Shown: positions 39,919 through 52,266 of the stretch, piece after piece
Layout: each line of letters starts with the position of its first letter
Numbering within the stretch: the first letter of the stretch is position 1
Assembly (NCBI RefSeq): GCF_001632775.1
Contig: NZ_CP015249.1
Coordinates: 2,212,686 to 2,276,685, forward strand
DNA from: Dokdonella koreensis DS-123
GTDB taxonomy: Bacteria > Pseudomonadota > Gammaproteobacteria > Xanthomonadales > Rhodanobacteraceae
Direction of reading: 5' to 3'
Length of the DNA stretch: 64,000 bases
Program-made: the position numbers and the translations under genes
The notes under the pieces: generated by a model
Database searches by the model: none
The model's input: only the letters and a program-made list of their open reading frames with translations
What the model was told of the DNA's origin: nothing

Positions 39919-41271
39919 TCAATGGCGGCGCGTGTCGCCACCTTCCGGGCCCCGTGTCCACTCCAGGCGGCATCGGTGTCGATCGAACAGGCTGCGACCC
40001 TCGTCGCTGAGCCACAGATCGGCGACGGCAACCAGGCGATCGTCCGGATCGAACACCAGCGGCAGCCGGCCGCGTTCCCAGGACGGCAGGCCGGCCTCCT
40101 GGAACAGCCGCCCCAGATCGCGCCGATGGCCGGCATCGGTCAACCGGACGGTCTCGCCGCCACGCCGGAAGCGCACGCCAAGCGCATCGGGCAGATGAAC
40201 CGGCGCGCCTCCCGCGACCACGGGAACCAGGCGCAGCTGGCCGAGGCCGGCCGGCAGCTGGACCGGCGCTGCGCCGAGCTCGGCATGCCAGCCGGGCGGC
40301 GGAACCTGCAGCGGGGCCAGGGCGTGCAGCAGGTCGCGATAGCGCCGCAGCTCGGCGCCGGGCCAGCGCACGCACGGCTGCCGGTCGTCGGCGGCCTCCG
40401 CCAGTTGGCGCACCAGTTCGGCGGCCTGGAAATGGGTCGGTTCGGGCAGGTCCAACGCACGCAACCAGCGCCGCAGCACCGGATCGCGCAATGCCTCCGG
40501 CAGTTCGAGCCAGCCCCGGTAGCGCAGCGTCGCCGGGTCCAGTCCCTGCAGCGAGGCCAGCGCCCGTTCGGCCTCCGTGTCGATGAAGTCCGCTGCCGCC
40601 CGTGCCCAGGCAGACGCCATGACGATGCTGCTGTCGGCCTCCGGCCAGCGCTGGCGAAGACGCGGGAGGACCTCGGCGCGCACCAGGTTGCGGTCGATCG
40701 TCATGTCGAAATTGCTGGGGTCCTGGACCCAGGACAGGCCGTTGGCCAGGGCATAGCTGCGCAACGCCGCCTGCGGCAGGTCCAGCAGCGGGCGCCATGC
40801 CTGTCCTGCGCCCAGAGGCCTCAGGATCCGCATCGCGCCGATGCCTTCGGGCCCGGCACCGCGCATCAGCTTGAGCAGCACCGTTTCGGCCTGATCGTCC
40901 CTGTGGTGCGCCAGCGCCAGGAACTCGCCGGGCGCCAGATCCGACGCGATCGCGGCGTAGCGGGCTCGCCGCGCGGCCGCTTCCAGCCCGTGACCGGCAC
41001 CGAGGGCGACCTCGACCTCCAGCACGTCCAGCGGCACCGCCAGCTCGGTGGCGACGCGGCGGCAATGCCCGGCCCAGGCGCGGCTGTCCTGCTGCAGGGC
41101 ATGGTCGACGTGCAGTGCGCGCAGGCCGCGCGCGCGCGCTGCGGGCAGCCGCGCCAGCGCGTGCAGCAGCGCCGTGGAATCGAGGCCGCCGCTGTAGGCG
41201 ACGCGGACCGGTCCCGGCGGCAAGACGAGCAGGGCCGCGTCGAGGGTCTCGGTGAGGCGGTGGACGGTCAG
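39919..41271 (-). CDS. tilS: tRNA(Ile)-lysidine synthetase
   Basis: TilS attaches lysine to C34 of the tRNA-Ile(CAU) anticodon so that it reads AUA. The N-terminal PP-loop A-Y-S-G-G-L-D-S-T is clear, followed by [17 protein letters not shown] and the TilS substrate-binding and C-terminal domains (I-D-R-N-L-V-R near 175; R-R-G-G-E-T-V-R near 380). The start is uncertain: the only ATG/GTG/TTG start before the PP-loop is a TTG at 41223 (434 residues), without a ribosome site. A CTG at 41271 has AGGGGA five bases upstream and adds an amphipathic helix ([11 protein letters not shown]) like other TilS N-termini, so I chose it. Essential in most bacteria. Confidence 0.93.
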   Translation of the reverse strand: MTVHRLTETLDAALLVLPPGPVRVAYSGGLDSTALLHALARLPAARARGLRALHVDHALQQDSRAWAGHCRRVATELAVPLDVLEVEVALGAGHGLEAAARRARYAAIASDLAPGEFLALAHHRDDQAETVLLKLMRGAGPEGIGAMRILRPLGAGQAWRPLLDLPQAALRSYALANGLSWVQDPSNFDMTIDRNLVRAEVLPRLRQRWPEADSSIVMASAWARAAADFIDTEAERALASLQGLDPATLRYRGWLELPEALRDPVLRRWLRALDLPEPTHFQAAELVRQLAEAADDRQPCVRWPGAELRRYRDLLHALAPLQVPPPGWHAELGAAPVQLPAGLGQLRLVPVVAGGAPVHLPDALGVRFRRGGETVRLTDAGHRRDLGRLFQEAGLPSWERGRLPLVFDPDDRLVAVADLWLSDEGRSLFDRHRCRLEWTRGPEGGDTRRH

Positions 41272-41360
41272 GACGTTCCCCTGCAGTCACCCAGGTCCGG
41301 AGGGCAGGGCCGCCGCGGGCAGGGCGCGCTCGCCGAACGCGCCCGCCACGCCGAAGCCCG

Positions 41361-42383
41361 TCAATTCCAGGAGCAGACCACCTTGCCGCAATTGCCGGCC
41401 TCCATCAGGTCGAAACCCTTCTGGAAATCATCGATGTGGATCTGGTGGGTCAGCACCTTCTGCAGCGGGAACCCGGTCAGCACCATCTGGGTCATCTTGT
41501 ACCAGGTCTCGTACATCCGCCGGCCGTAGATGCCGTGCAGCACCAGCCCCTTGAAGATCACCTTGTCCCAGTCGATGCCGGCGCCCTTGGGCTGGATGCC
41601 GAGCAGGGCGATCCGGCCGCCGTGGTACATGCAGTCGAGCATGTCGTTGAACGCGCGCGGGTTTCCGCTCATTTCCAGGCCGACGTCGAAGCCCTCGATG
41701 TGGAGGTCCTTGACCACCTCGCGCAGCGACTGCTGGGAAACGTTGACCACGCGCGTGGCGCCCATGTCGGCGGCGAGCTTCAGGCGGTAGTCGTTAACGT
41801 CGGTGACCACGACGTTGCGTGCTCCCACGTGCTTGGCGATACCCGCCGCAATGACGCCGATCGGACCGGCACCGGTGATCAGCACGTCCTCGCCGATCAG
41901 GTCGAACTCCAGCGCGCAGTGCGCCGCGTTGCCGTACGGGTCGAAGAAGGCGGCGAGTTCCGAGGGGATCTGGTCGGGAATCGGCCACAGGTTCGAGGCC
42001 GGCATCGCGATGTACTCGGCGAAGGCGCCGTGGCGGTTCACGCCGATACCGATCGTGTTCGGGCACAGGTGCTGCCGGCCGGCGCGGCAGTTGCGGCAGA
42101 CGCCGCAGACGATGTGGCCTTCCGCCGAGACGCGCTGGCCGACTTCGTAGCCTTTCACGCCCGCGCCGATCTCCACGATCCGGCCGACGAATTCGTGGCC
42201 GATCACCAGTCCCGGCTTGATCGTCCGCTGCGACCACTCGTCCCAGAGATAGATGTGCAGGTCGGTCCCGCAGATGGCGGTTTTCTCGAGCTTGATCAGG
42301 ACGTCGTTGGGGCCGATCTGCGGCAGTGGGACGTCGTCCATCCAGATGCCCTTGCCGGGTTCGCGCTTTACCAGTGCCTTCAT
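41361..42383 (-). CDS. tdh: L-threonine 3-dehydrogenase
   Basis: Tdh oxidises threonine to 2-amino-3-ketobutyrate with NAD+. The 340-residue medium-chain dehydrogenase has the catalytic zinc ligands (C in [10 protein letters not shown] in I-G-H-E-F), the structural zinc cysteines (C-G-V-C-R-N-C...C), and the Rossmann G-A-G-P-I-G-V. The closest family is E. coli Tdh, nearly the same length (341). Its partner kbl, which cleaves the product to glycine and acetyl-CoA, is usually adjacent but is not seen here. The gene has a normal ATG with a weak ribosome site. Confidence 0.96.
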   Translation of the reverse strand: MKALVKREPGKGIWMDDVPLPQIGPNDVLIKLEKTAICGTDLHIYLWDEWSQRTIKPGLVIGHEFVGRIVEIGAGVKGYEVGQRVSAEGHIVCGVCRNCRAGRQHLCPNTIGIGVNRHGAFAEYIAMPASNLWPIPDQIPSELAAFFDPYGNAAHCALEFDLIGEDVLITGAGPIGVIAAGIAKHVGARNVVVTDVNDYRLKLAADMGATRVVNVSQQSLREVVKDLHIEGFDVGLEMSGNPRAFNDMLDCMYHGGRIALLGIQPKGAGIDWDKVIFKGLVLHGIYGRRMYETWYKMTQMVLTGFPLQKVLTHQIHIDDFQKGFDLMEAGNCGKVVCSWN

Positions 42384-42659
42384 GAGGGATCGTTGTCGCG
42401 GGCGGGTTGAGAGGGGCGGGATTATAGGGGCGTCGGCCGGTGGTCCGGTGTCCCCGGTTGCTCAGGGCGCCCGCTGCACGCGGCATACGGCTTCGTATGG
42501 CCTACACCATTTTTCGTATGTGACGTCCAGCCTGTTGCATGGAGTCGCTGAATGTGCTCGAATCGTTAAATATTTTGTGGTCTGCCCAGGCCCGGGGGGG
42601 TTTGCATCCCGGGAAGTTTGTCAACGCGGGCGATGCCTGCCCATTCCGGAGAACGTGTA

Positions 42660-43377
42660 GTGTCCAAGTCGCTTCTTGTCCCTTTCCGTCAGTCTGCTGT
42701 GCGCCGCCGGCGCGCAGGCCGCCAGCCTCAGCCGTGCGCCGGCGAGCCCTGTCTCTGCCCCCACCGCGGCCTGCCCGACCGGCCCGGGCAACATCAGCCA
42801 CAACACCGATTGCACGCCGGTCCAGGGCACCGTCGCCTGCGGTGCGGACGGCCTCGCCACGACCGCCGAGAACAGCTACTACCGCCGTTACGTCCTGGCC
42901 GCCGGCACCACGCCGGGCGCCAGCGTCTCGTCGGTCCAGATCGGTGTCGAGAGCACCCGTTCGGGCACCGGCGGCGATGTGACCGGCCTGGAAGTTCGTG
43001 TCTACACGATCCCGACCGGCACCGCCCTGACCACCGGCGCGCTGACGATGATCGGCTCGGCGTCGTTCAGCTCGCCGGACGGCAACGTGCTGGCCGAGCA
43101 GATCCTCCCGATCTCGCCGGCAGCCGTCGTCGCCACCCCGGCCACGCAGGACATCGTCGTCGAAGTGTTCCAGCCGGACCTCGAGCCGTCGAACAGCGCG
43201 TTCGTCTTCGGTTCGAACGCGACCGGTGGTGGCGTGACCTACCTGCGCGCCCCGGACTGCGGCGCGAACCAGCCGGTCGACATCGCCACGCTCGGCGCCT
43301 TCAGCAACGTCAAGATCATCGCTGCCGTCGCGGGCCAGGGTCTGCCGGTGTCGCTGCAGGACTTCACGATCGAGTGA
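42660..43377 (+). CDS. Secreted protein of unknown function, apparent frameshift in signal peptide
   Basis: From 42676 a frame encodes S-L-S-V-S-L-L-C-A-A-G-A-Q-A-A-S, the end of a signal peptide, followed by about 215 residues rich in Thr, Val and Gly (E-N-S-Y-Y-R-R-Y-V-L, L-E-V-R-V-Y-T-I-P-T-G). A good start, GGAG eight bases before a GTG at 42660, encodes M-S-K-S-L-L in a different frame. One base too many near 42672-42677 would separate them; removing it gives M-S-K-S-L-L-S-L-S-V-S-L-L-C-A-A-G-A-Q-A-A. So either the sequence has an error, the gene is broken, or it starts at a poor TTG (42676). The body is intact with no stops and ends before a terminator. I do not recognise the family; beta-rich extracellular protein is likely. 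Confidence 0.7.
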
Positions 43378-43402
43378 TGTTCCGCTTCAACGCATGAAGA
43401 AA

Positions 43403-43431
43403 GGCGCCCCGGACCTCCGGGGCGTTTTTTT
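43403..43431 (+). terminator. Rho-independent terminator after the secreted protein gene
   Basis: An eight-base GC stem (43405-43412 with 43417-43424), loop ACCT, then seven T residues. It isolates the secreted-protein gene from the peptidase gene. Confidence 0.92.
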
Positions 43432-43530
43432 GGCCGCGCTCCGGCTTGACGGCCCCTCGTGACTTCCTGCCTGCGCAAAGGCCCGGGCTTTTGGGCAGCA
43501 TAGGTGGTTTGCCCCCTTCCGAGGCGTTCC

Positions 43531-45693
<2,163 letters not shown>

Positions 45694-45720
45694 AACACGG
45701 GGCAGGCGCAAGATAGCCCG

Positions 45721-46668
45721 GTGCCGATCGATACCCGACCCGCCGCGATCTTCCTGATGGGGCCGACGGCCTCGGGCAAGACGGCGCTGGCCTGCATGCT
45801 GGCCGACCGGTTTCCGGTCGGCCTGGTCAGCGTCGACTCGGCCCTGGTCTACCGCGGGCTCGACATCGGGGCGGCCAAGCCCGATGCGGCCAGCCAGCGC
45901 CGGTACCCGCATCGGCTGATCGACATCCGCGAACCCTCGCAGGCCTATTCGGCCGCCGAGTTCCGCAACGATGCGCGGGCGGCGATGGACGCGCTGGCCG
46001 AGGCGGGCAGGGTGCCGCTGCTGGTCGGCGGCACGATGCTGTATTTCCATGCCTTGCAGCGCGGCCTGTCGGACCTGCCCGAAGCCGATCCGGCCGTGCG
46101 TGCGCGGCTGGCCGCGGAGGCCGAACGGGTAGGCTGGCCTGCCCTGCATGCGCGCCTGGCCGAACGCGATCCGGCCGCGGCGGCGCGCATCCGGGCCACC
46201 GATCCGCAGCGCATCCAGCGTGCGCTGGAAGTCATCGAGCTGTCCGGGCGCCCGTTGTCGGCCCAGCAGGGCGGGCTGCGCGAACGGCTGCCATGGCGCG
46301 TGCTGAAACTGGCCCTGGTGCCCGAGCGCCCGGTACTGCACGCCCGCATCGCCGAACGCTTCGACGCGATGCTGGAGGCCGGTTTTCTGGACGAGGTGCG
46401 CCACCTGCGTGCACGGGGCGACCTGACCGCCGATTCGACGGCGATGCGGGCGGTCGGCTACCGGCAGGCCTGGGAGTACCTGGACGGGCTGAGCGATGCA
46501 CCGACGATGCGCGAACGCGCGATCTTCGCGACGCGCCAGCTGGCCAAGCGCCAGATCACCTGGCTGCGCAGCGAGCTGGACGCGCGCTGGCTGGATCCGG
46601 AGCGGGCCGACGTCCGGGAACGCGTGGTGCAGGCACTGACGGGCTTCCTCGGCACCCGCAGGATGTGA
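45721..46668 (+). CDS. miaA: tRNA dimethylallyltransferase
   Basis: MiaA transfers dimethylallyl to A37 of tRNAs that read UNN codons. The 315-residue protein has the P-loop [34 protein letters not shown] and the C-terminal [14 protein letters not shown] block. The GTG at 45721 lies 27 bases after the peptidase stop, with GCAGGCG as weak ribosome site. It starts the miaA-hfq-hflX-hflKC order well known in gammaproteobacteria. Confidence 0.96.
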   Translation: MPIDTRPAAIFLMGPTASGKTALACMLADRFPVGLVSVDSALVYRGLDIGAAKPDAASQRRYPHRLIDIREPSQAYSAAEFRNDARAAMDALAEAGRVPLLVGGTMLYFHALQRGLSDLPEADPAVRARLAAEAERVGWPALHARLAERDPAAAARIRATDPQRIQRALEVIELSGRPLSAQQGGLRERLPWRVLKLALVPERPVLHARIAERFDAMLEAGFLDEVRHLRARGDLTADSTAMRAVGYRQAWEYLDGLSDAPTMRERAIFATRQLAKRQITWLRSELDARWLDPERADVRERVVQALTGFLGTRRM

Positions 46669-46795
46669 GACGGACGTTGGAACTTGGCCCCCGTTTGCCT
46701 AAGATAGCGCCATTGAGCCGGGGCCATACCGGGCGTGGTTTGCGCCGGGTGCCTGTTTTGTCCGGCTCGGGTTGCGCGATCAGGAGAATGAAAAC

Positions 46796-47056
46796 ATGTC
46801 AAAGGGGCAGTCATTGCAGGACCCGTTCCTCAATGCGCTACGGCGCGAGCGCGTGCCGGTGTCGATCTATCTGGTCAACGGCATCAAGCTGCAGGGAACG
46901 ATCGAGTCCTTCGACCAGTTCGTCGTATTGCTGCGCAATACGGTGAGCCAGATGGTCTACAAGCACGCGATCTCCACCGTGGTGCCCACGCGCAACGTGC
47001 GCATTTCCGGGCCCGAGGGCCCGTCCGGAACGGCCGAAGTCGCCGATTCCGACTGA
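46796..47056 (+). CDS. hfq: RNA chaperone Hfq
   Basis: Hfq is the hexameric Sm-like protein that pairs small RNAs with mRNAs. The 86 residues carry Sm1 ([21 protein letters not shown]), Sm2 with the uridine-contacting [10 protein letters not shown], and a short C-terminal tail ([14 protein letters not shown]) ending in acidic residues. CAGGAGAATG lies before the ATG at 46796. It follows miaA by 127 bases, where hfq promoters are usually found. Confidence 0.98.
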   Translation: MSKGQSLQDPFLNALRRERVPVSIYLVNGIKLQGTIESFDQFVVLLRNTVSQMVYKHAISTVVPTRNVRISGPEGPSGTAEVADSD

Positions 47057-47076
47057 CCGAGCGCAGGTAGGCCGCA

Positions 47077-48414
47077 CTGTTCGAACGATCCAGAAAAGGC
47101 GAGCGGGCGCTGCTGCTCCAGCCGCAGGCGCCGGGCCGGAGCGATCCGGTGCTGCTCGACGAGTTTGCCGAACTGGCGCGCTCGGCCGGTGCCAGTGTCG
47201 TCGGCAGCCTCAGCGCGCGCGTCGAGCGGCCCAATCCGCGCTACTTCGTCGGCACCGGCAAGGCCGACGAGCTCAAGGCCCAGCGCGACGCGCTCGGCGC
47301 CGACCTGATCCTGGTCAACCATGCACTCAGCCCGGTCCAGGAGCGCAACCTGGAAAAGCTGACCGCGTGCCGCGTGGTCGACCGCACCGGCCTGATCCTC
47401 GACATCTTCGCCCAGCGGGCCCGCTCCCACGAGGGCAAGCTGCAAGTGGAGCTGGCCCAGCTCAAGCACATGTCCACGCGGCTGGTGCGCGGCTGGACGC
47501 ATCTGGAACGCCAGCGTGGCGGTGCGATCGGGCTGCGCGGGCCGGGTGAGACCCAGCTCGAGCTCGACCGGCGCCTGCTGGGCGAACGGATGAAGCAGTT
47601 GCAGAAGCGCCTCGACAAGGTCGCCACCCAGCGTGCGCAGGCACGCCGTGCGCGGCTGCGCAACGCGTTGCCGGTGGTCGCCCTGGTCGGCTACACCAAT
47701 GCCGGCAAGTCGACCCTGTTCAACGCGCTGACCGGTGCCGGCGTCTACGCCGCGGACCAGCTCTTCGCCACGCTGGATCCGACCCTGCGGCGCCTTTCGG
47801 GGCTCCAGAGCGGGCCGGCGGTGCTGGCCGATACCGTCGGCTTCATCCGCGACCTGCCGCACGACCTGGTCGCCGCCTTCCGCTCCACGCTGGCCGAGGC
47901 GCGCGAAGCGGACCTGCTGCTGCACGTGATCGACGTCGCCGACCCGGAGCGGGACCAGCGGGTCGTCGATGTCGAGGCCGTGCTGGCCGAGATCGGCGCC
48001 GGCGACGTGCCGCAGGTGCTGGTCTACAACAAGATCGATCAGCTCGAAGGCGTGGAGGCCCGCCTCGACACCGGCGACCCGGAATCGCCGCCGCGGGTCT
48101 GGGTATCGGCACGCGACGGACGTGGCCTGGAGCCGCTGCGCGAGGCGATCGCCAGGCGGCTGGCCGCCGAGCGGGTCCAGGCCGTACTGCACGTTCCCGC
48201 CGCCGCCGGCCGCCTGCGCGCGCGGCTGCACGCACAAGGGCTGGTCGCCGCCGAAGCGGCCGAGGACACCGGCTGGCGGATCGAGATCGACGCCCCGCGC
48301 GCCCTGGTCGAACCGCTGTTCGGCCTGTCCGACGGCGACGGCCACTGGCTGCGCGAGCGCTTGCTTGCCCCTGCCGAGGTCGAAACCTACAATCCCCAGG
48401 CAACTGCGCACTGA
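47077..48414 (+). CDS. hflX: Ribosome-associated GTPase HflX
   Basis: HflX is a GTPase that splits stalled or heat-damaged ribosomes. The product of 445 residues has the HflX N-terminal domain (R-V-E-R-P-N-P-R-Y-F-V-G-T-G-K, L-V-R-G-W-T-H-L-E-R-Q), then G1 G-Y-T-N-A-G-K-S-T, G3 D-T-V-G-F and G4 N-K-I-D. Start: family proteins begin M-F-x-R-x-x-x-G-E-x-A-L-L; this matches L-F-E-R-S-R-K-G-E-R-A-L-L-L starting at a CTG (47077) that has AGGTAGG five bases upstream, whereas the first GTG (47149) would cut 24 residues of the conserved domain. An in-frame stop precedes it (47068-47070). So CTG initiation is likely. Follows hfq by 20 bases. Confidence 0.94.
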   Translation: MFERSRKGERALLLQPQAPGRSDPVLLDEFAELARSAGASVVGSLSARVERPNPRYFVGTGKADELKAQRDALGADLILVNHALSPVQERNLEKLTACRVVDRTGLILDIFAQRARSHEGKLQVELAQLKHMSTRLVRGWTHLERQRGGAIGLRGPGETQLELDRRLLGERMKQLQKRLDKVATQRAQARRARLRNALPVVALVGYTNAGKSTLFNALTGAGVYAADQLFATLDPTLRRLSGLQSGPAVLADTVGFIRDLPHDLVAAFRSTLAEAREADLLLHVIDVADPERDQRVVDVEAVLAEIGAGDVPQVLVYNKIDQLEGVEARLDTGDPESPPRVWVSARDGRGLEPLREAIARRLAAERVQAVLHVPAAAGRLRARLHAQGLVAAEAAEDTGWRIEIDAPRALVEPLFGLSDGDGHWLRERLLAPAEVETYNPQATAH

Positions 48415-48513
48415 TCGCCTCCCCGCGATACCGCCGGTTGCCTTCCCCGAATCGGATTCATCGACGGCCGCGCATCGGGCGCTGGCCGATCAAGGCAACG
48501 AGGTAAGCAATCA

Positions 48514-49626
48514 ATGGCTTGGAACGAACCCGGTAGCGGGAAACGCGATCCGTGGCGTGACGGCGGCGGCAGTGGTGGCGGTGGCGGAACGCCGCCGGAC
48601 CTGGACGCGTTCTTCCGCAGGATCCGTGACTTCTTCTCGCGCCTGACCGGCGGCGGCAGTGGCGGCGGCGGTTTCGGCATCGCGATCCTCGGCGTGCTGA
48701 TCGCCTGGACGCTGTTCGATTCCTGGGCGCTCATCGACGCGCGCCAGCACGGCGCCGTGCTGCGCTTCGGCGAATACTCGCGGCCGATGATGCCCGGCCT
48801 CAACCTCAAGTGGCCGCGTCCCATCGAGTCGGTGGAGAAGGTCGACGCGACGATCCGCTCGATCTCCGACCAGGTGCGCATGCTGACCCGCGACGAGAAC
48901 ATCGTGCAGGCCGAGTTCAACGTCCAGTACGAAGTGGCCGACGCGCGCCGCTACCTGTTCAACGTCGACCGCCCCGACGAGACGCTCAAGCAGGCCGCCG
49001 AAAGCGCGGTCCGCGAGGTGATCGGCTCGAGCAACCTCAACTCGATCATGCCCGACCAGGTGGTCGAGGTCGAAGGCGAGCCGGTACCGGCCAACCCGAG
49101 CGCCGAGCTGGCCAGCCAGGTCAAGCGCATCCTGCAGCAGACGCTGGATCGCTATGAAACCGGCCTGGAGGTCACCGAGCTGAACTTCCAGAACGTGCGC
49201 CCCCCGCAAGAGGTCAAGGACGCGTTCGACGATGCGATCAGCGCACGCGAAGACCGCCAGCGCTCCAGCAACCTGGCCGACGCCGACGCCAAGCGCCTGG
49301 TGCCGGAAGCACGCGGTGAAGCGGCCCGCATCCTGGCCGAGGCCGCCGGCTACAAGGCCGAGCGCGTCGCCAAGGCGCAAGGCGACGCCGATCGTTTCCG
49401 CCTGATCGCGGACGAATACCGCGCCGCGCCGGAAGTCACGCGGCGGCGCCTGTACATCGAGACGCTCCAGCAGGTCGTCGGCGAGAGCAACAAGGTCATC
49501 GACTTCAGCGGCGGCAAGAACGTCTTCTACCTGCCGGCGCCCGGTGCCGCGTCCTCGCCGCAGCCCGTGCCCGATCCGGTGCCCTCGGTGATGGCCCCGA
49601 CCCCGTCCAACAAGGGAGGGCGCTGA
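48514..49626 (+). CDS. hflK: FtsH protease regulator HflK
   Basis: HflK with HflC forms a large membrane cage around the FtsH protease and modulates it. The 370-residue protein has a Gly-rich cytoplasmic head (about 17-60), one membrane helix (about 54-75), the SPFH/prohibitin domain (about 75-230), a long charged coiled coil (A-R-E-D-R-Q-R-S-S-N-L-A-D-A-D-A-K-R) and a proline-rich tail. AACGAGGTAAGC precedes the ATG at 48514. One intergenic base separates it from hflC. Confidence 0.96.
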   Translation: MAWNEPGSGKRDPWRDGGGSGGGGGTPPDLDAFFRRIRDFFSRLTGGGSGGGGFGIAILGVLIAWTLFDSWALIDARQHGAVLRFGEYSRPMMPGLNLKWPRPIESVEKVDATIRSISDQVRMLTRDENIVQAEFNVQYEVADARRYLFNVDRPDETLKQAAESAVREVIGSSNLNSIMPDQVVEVEGEPVPANPSAELASQVKRILQQTLDRYETGLEVTELNFQNVRPPQEVKDAFDDAISAREDRQRSSNLADADAKRLVPEARGEAARILAEAAGYKAERVAKAQGDADRFRLIADEYRAAPEVTRRRLYIETLQQVVGESNKVIDFSGGKNVFYLPAPGAASSPQPVPDPVPSVMAPTPSNKGGR

Positions 49627-49627
49627 C

Positions 49628-50488
49628 ATGCGTTCGATGGCAACCATCCTCGTCGCCCTGCTGGTGCTCGTCGGCGCCAGCTCCACCTTCGTCGTCAGCG
49701 AAGCGCAGACCGCGCTGCTGCTGCAGTTCGGACGCATCGTCAAGTCCGGCTACCAGCCGGGCCTGCACTTCAAGCTGCCGCTGATCCAGCAGGTTCGCCG
49801 CTTCGACAAGCGCGTGCTGACGCTGGATTCGGCACCCGAGCGCTACCTGACGTCGGAAAAGAAGGACGTCAACGTCGACTTCGTCGTCAAGTGGCGCATC
49901 GTCGACGCGGCCAAGTACTACATCGCGATGGCCGGCGACGAACAACGCGCCCAGCAGCGCCTGGGACCGATCGTCAAGGAAGGCATGCGTACCGCGATCA
50001 ACTCGCGCACACTGCAGCAGGTGGTCGCCAGCGCGCGTTCGGACATGACCGCCGGCCTGGTGCTCGGCGCCAACCGGGCGTCGCAGAACTTCGGCGTCGA
50101 GATCATCGACGTGCGCATCAAGCGCGTGGACCTGCCGGAAGAGAGCGCCGTGCTGCGCTCGGTCTACGAGCGCATGCGATCGGAGCGCAAGCAGGTGGCC
50201 GACTCGCTGCGCGCCGAGGGCGAGGAAGCCGCCGAGCGCATCCGCGCCGAGGCCCGCCGCGAGATGCAGGTCATCAAGGCCGAAGCGTACCGCGACGCGC
50301 AGAAGACCCGCGGTGAAGGCGATGGCCAGGCCGCCAAGATCTACGCATCGGCCTACGGCGGCGATCCGGAGTTCTATGCGTTCTACCGCAGCCTGGACGC
50401 CTACCGCGAGTCGTTCAAGGACGGCAAGGGCGTGCTGCTGCTCGATCCGGAGTCCGAGTTCCTGCGCTATCTCAAGAACAGCAAGTAG
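49628..50488 (+). CDS. hflC: FtsH protease regulator HflC
   Basis: HflC is the partner of HflK. The 286-residue protein has an N-terminal signal-anchor (about 5-22), the SPFH domain starting F-V-V-S-E-A-Q-T-A-L-L-L-Q-F-G-R-I, R-V-L-T-L-D-S-A-P-E-R-Y-L-T-S-E-K-K, and a coiled coil with R-S-E-R-K-Q-V-A-D-S-L-R-A-E-G-E-E-A-A-E. It begins one base after the hflK stop (TGACATG), consistent with the equimolar complex. A small DUF2065 gene follows five bases on. Confidence 0.97.
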   Translation: MRSMATILVALLVLVGASSTFVVSEAQTALLLQFGRIVKSGYQPGLHFKLPLIQQVRRFDKRVLTLDSAPERYLTSEKKDVNVDFVVKWRIVDAAKYYIAMAGDEQRAQQRLGPIVKEGMRTAINSRTLQQVVASARSDMTAGLVLGANRASQNFGVEIIDVRIKRVDLPEESAVLRSVYERMRSERKQVADSLRAEGEEAAERIRAEARREMQVIKAEAYRDAQKTRGEGDGQAAKIYASAYGGDPEFYAFYRSLDAYRESFKDGKGVLLLDPESEFLRYLKNSK

Positions 50489-50493
50489 GTCCG

Positions 50494-52138
<1,645 letters not shown>

Positions 52139-52144
52139 AACGCA

Positions 52145-52176
52145 CAGGGGACGGTGCCGCCAGGCACCGTCCCCTG
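52145..52176 (+). terminator. Long perfect hairpin after purA
   Basis: CAGGGGACGGTGCC (52145-52158) and its exact complement (52163-52176) flank the loop GCCA, a 14-base stem seven bases past the stop. It is followed only by GTTCCGCC, so termination may depend on Rho or the hairpin may protect the 3' end. Confidence 0.6.
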
Positions 52177-52266
52177 GTTCCGCCCGCCGCGGGTACCATG
52201 ACTTTCGAGCTATCCGCACCCCGCCGCGATAGCCTACATTGACGGTTTGCCTTTCCGGAGCCGTCT

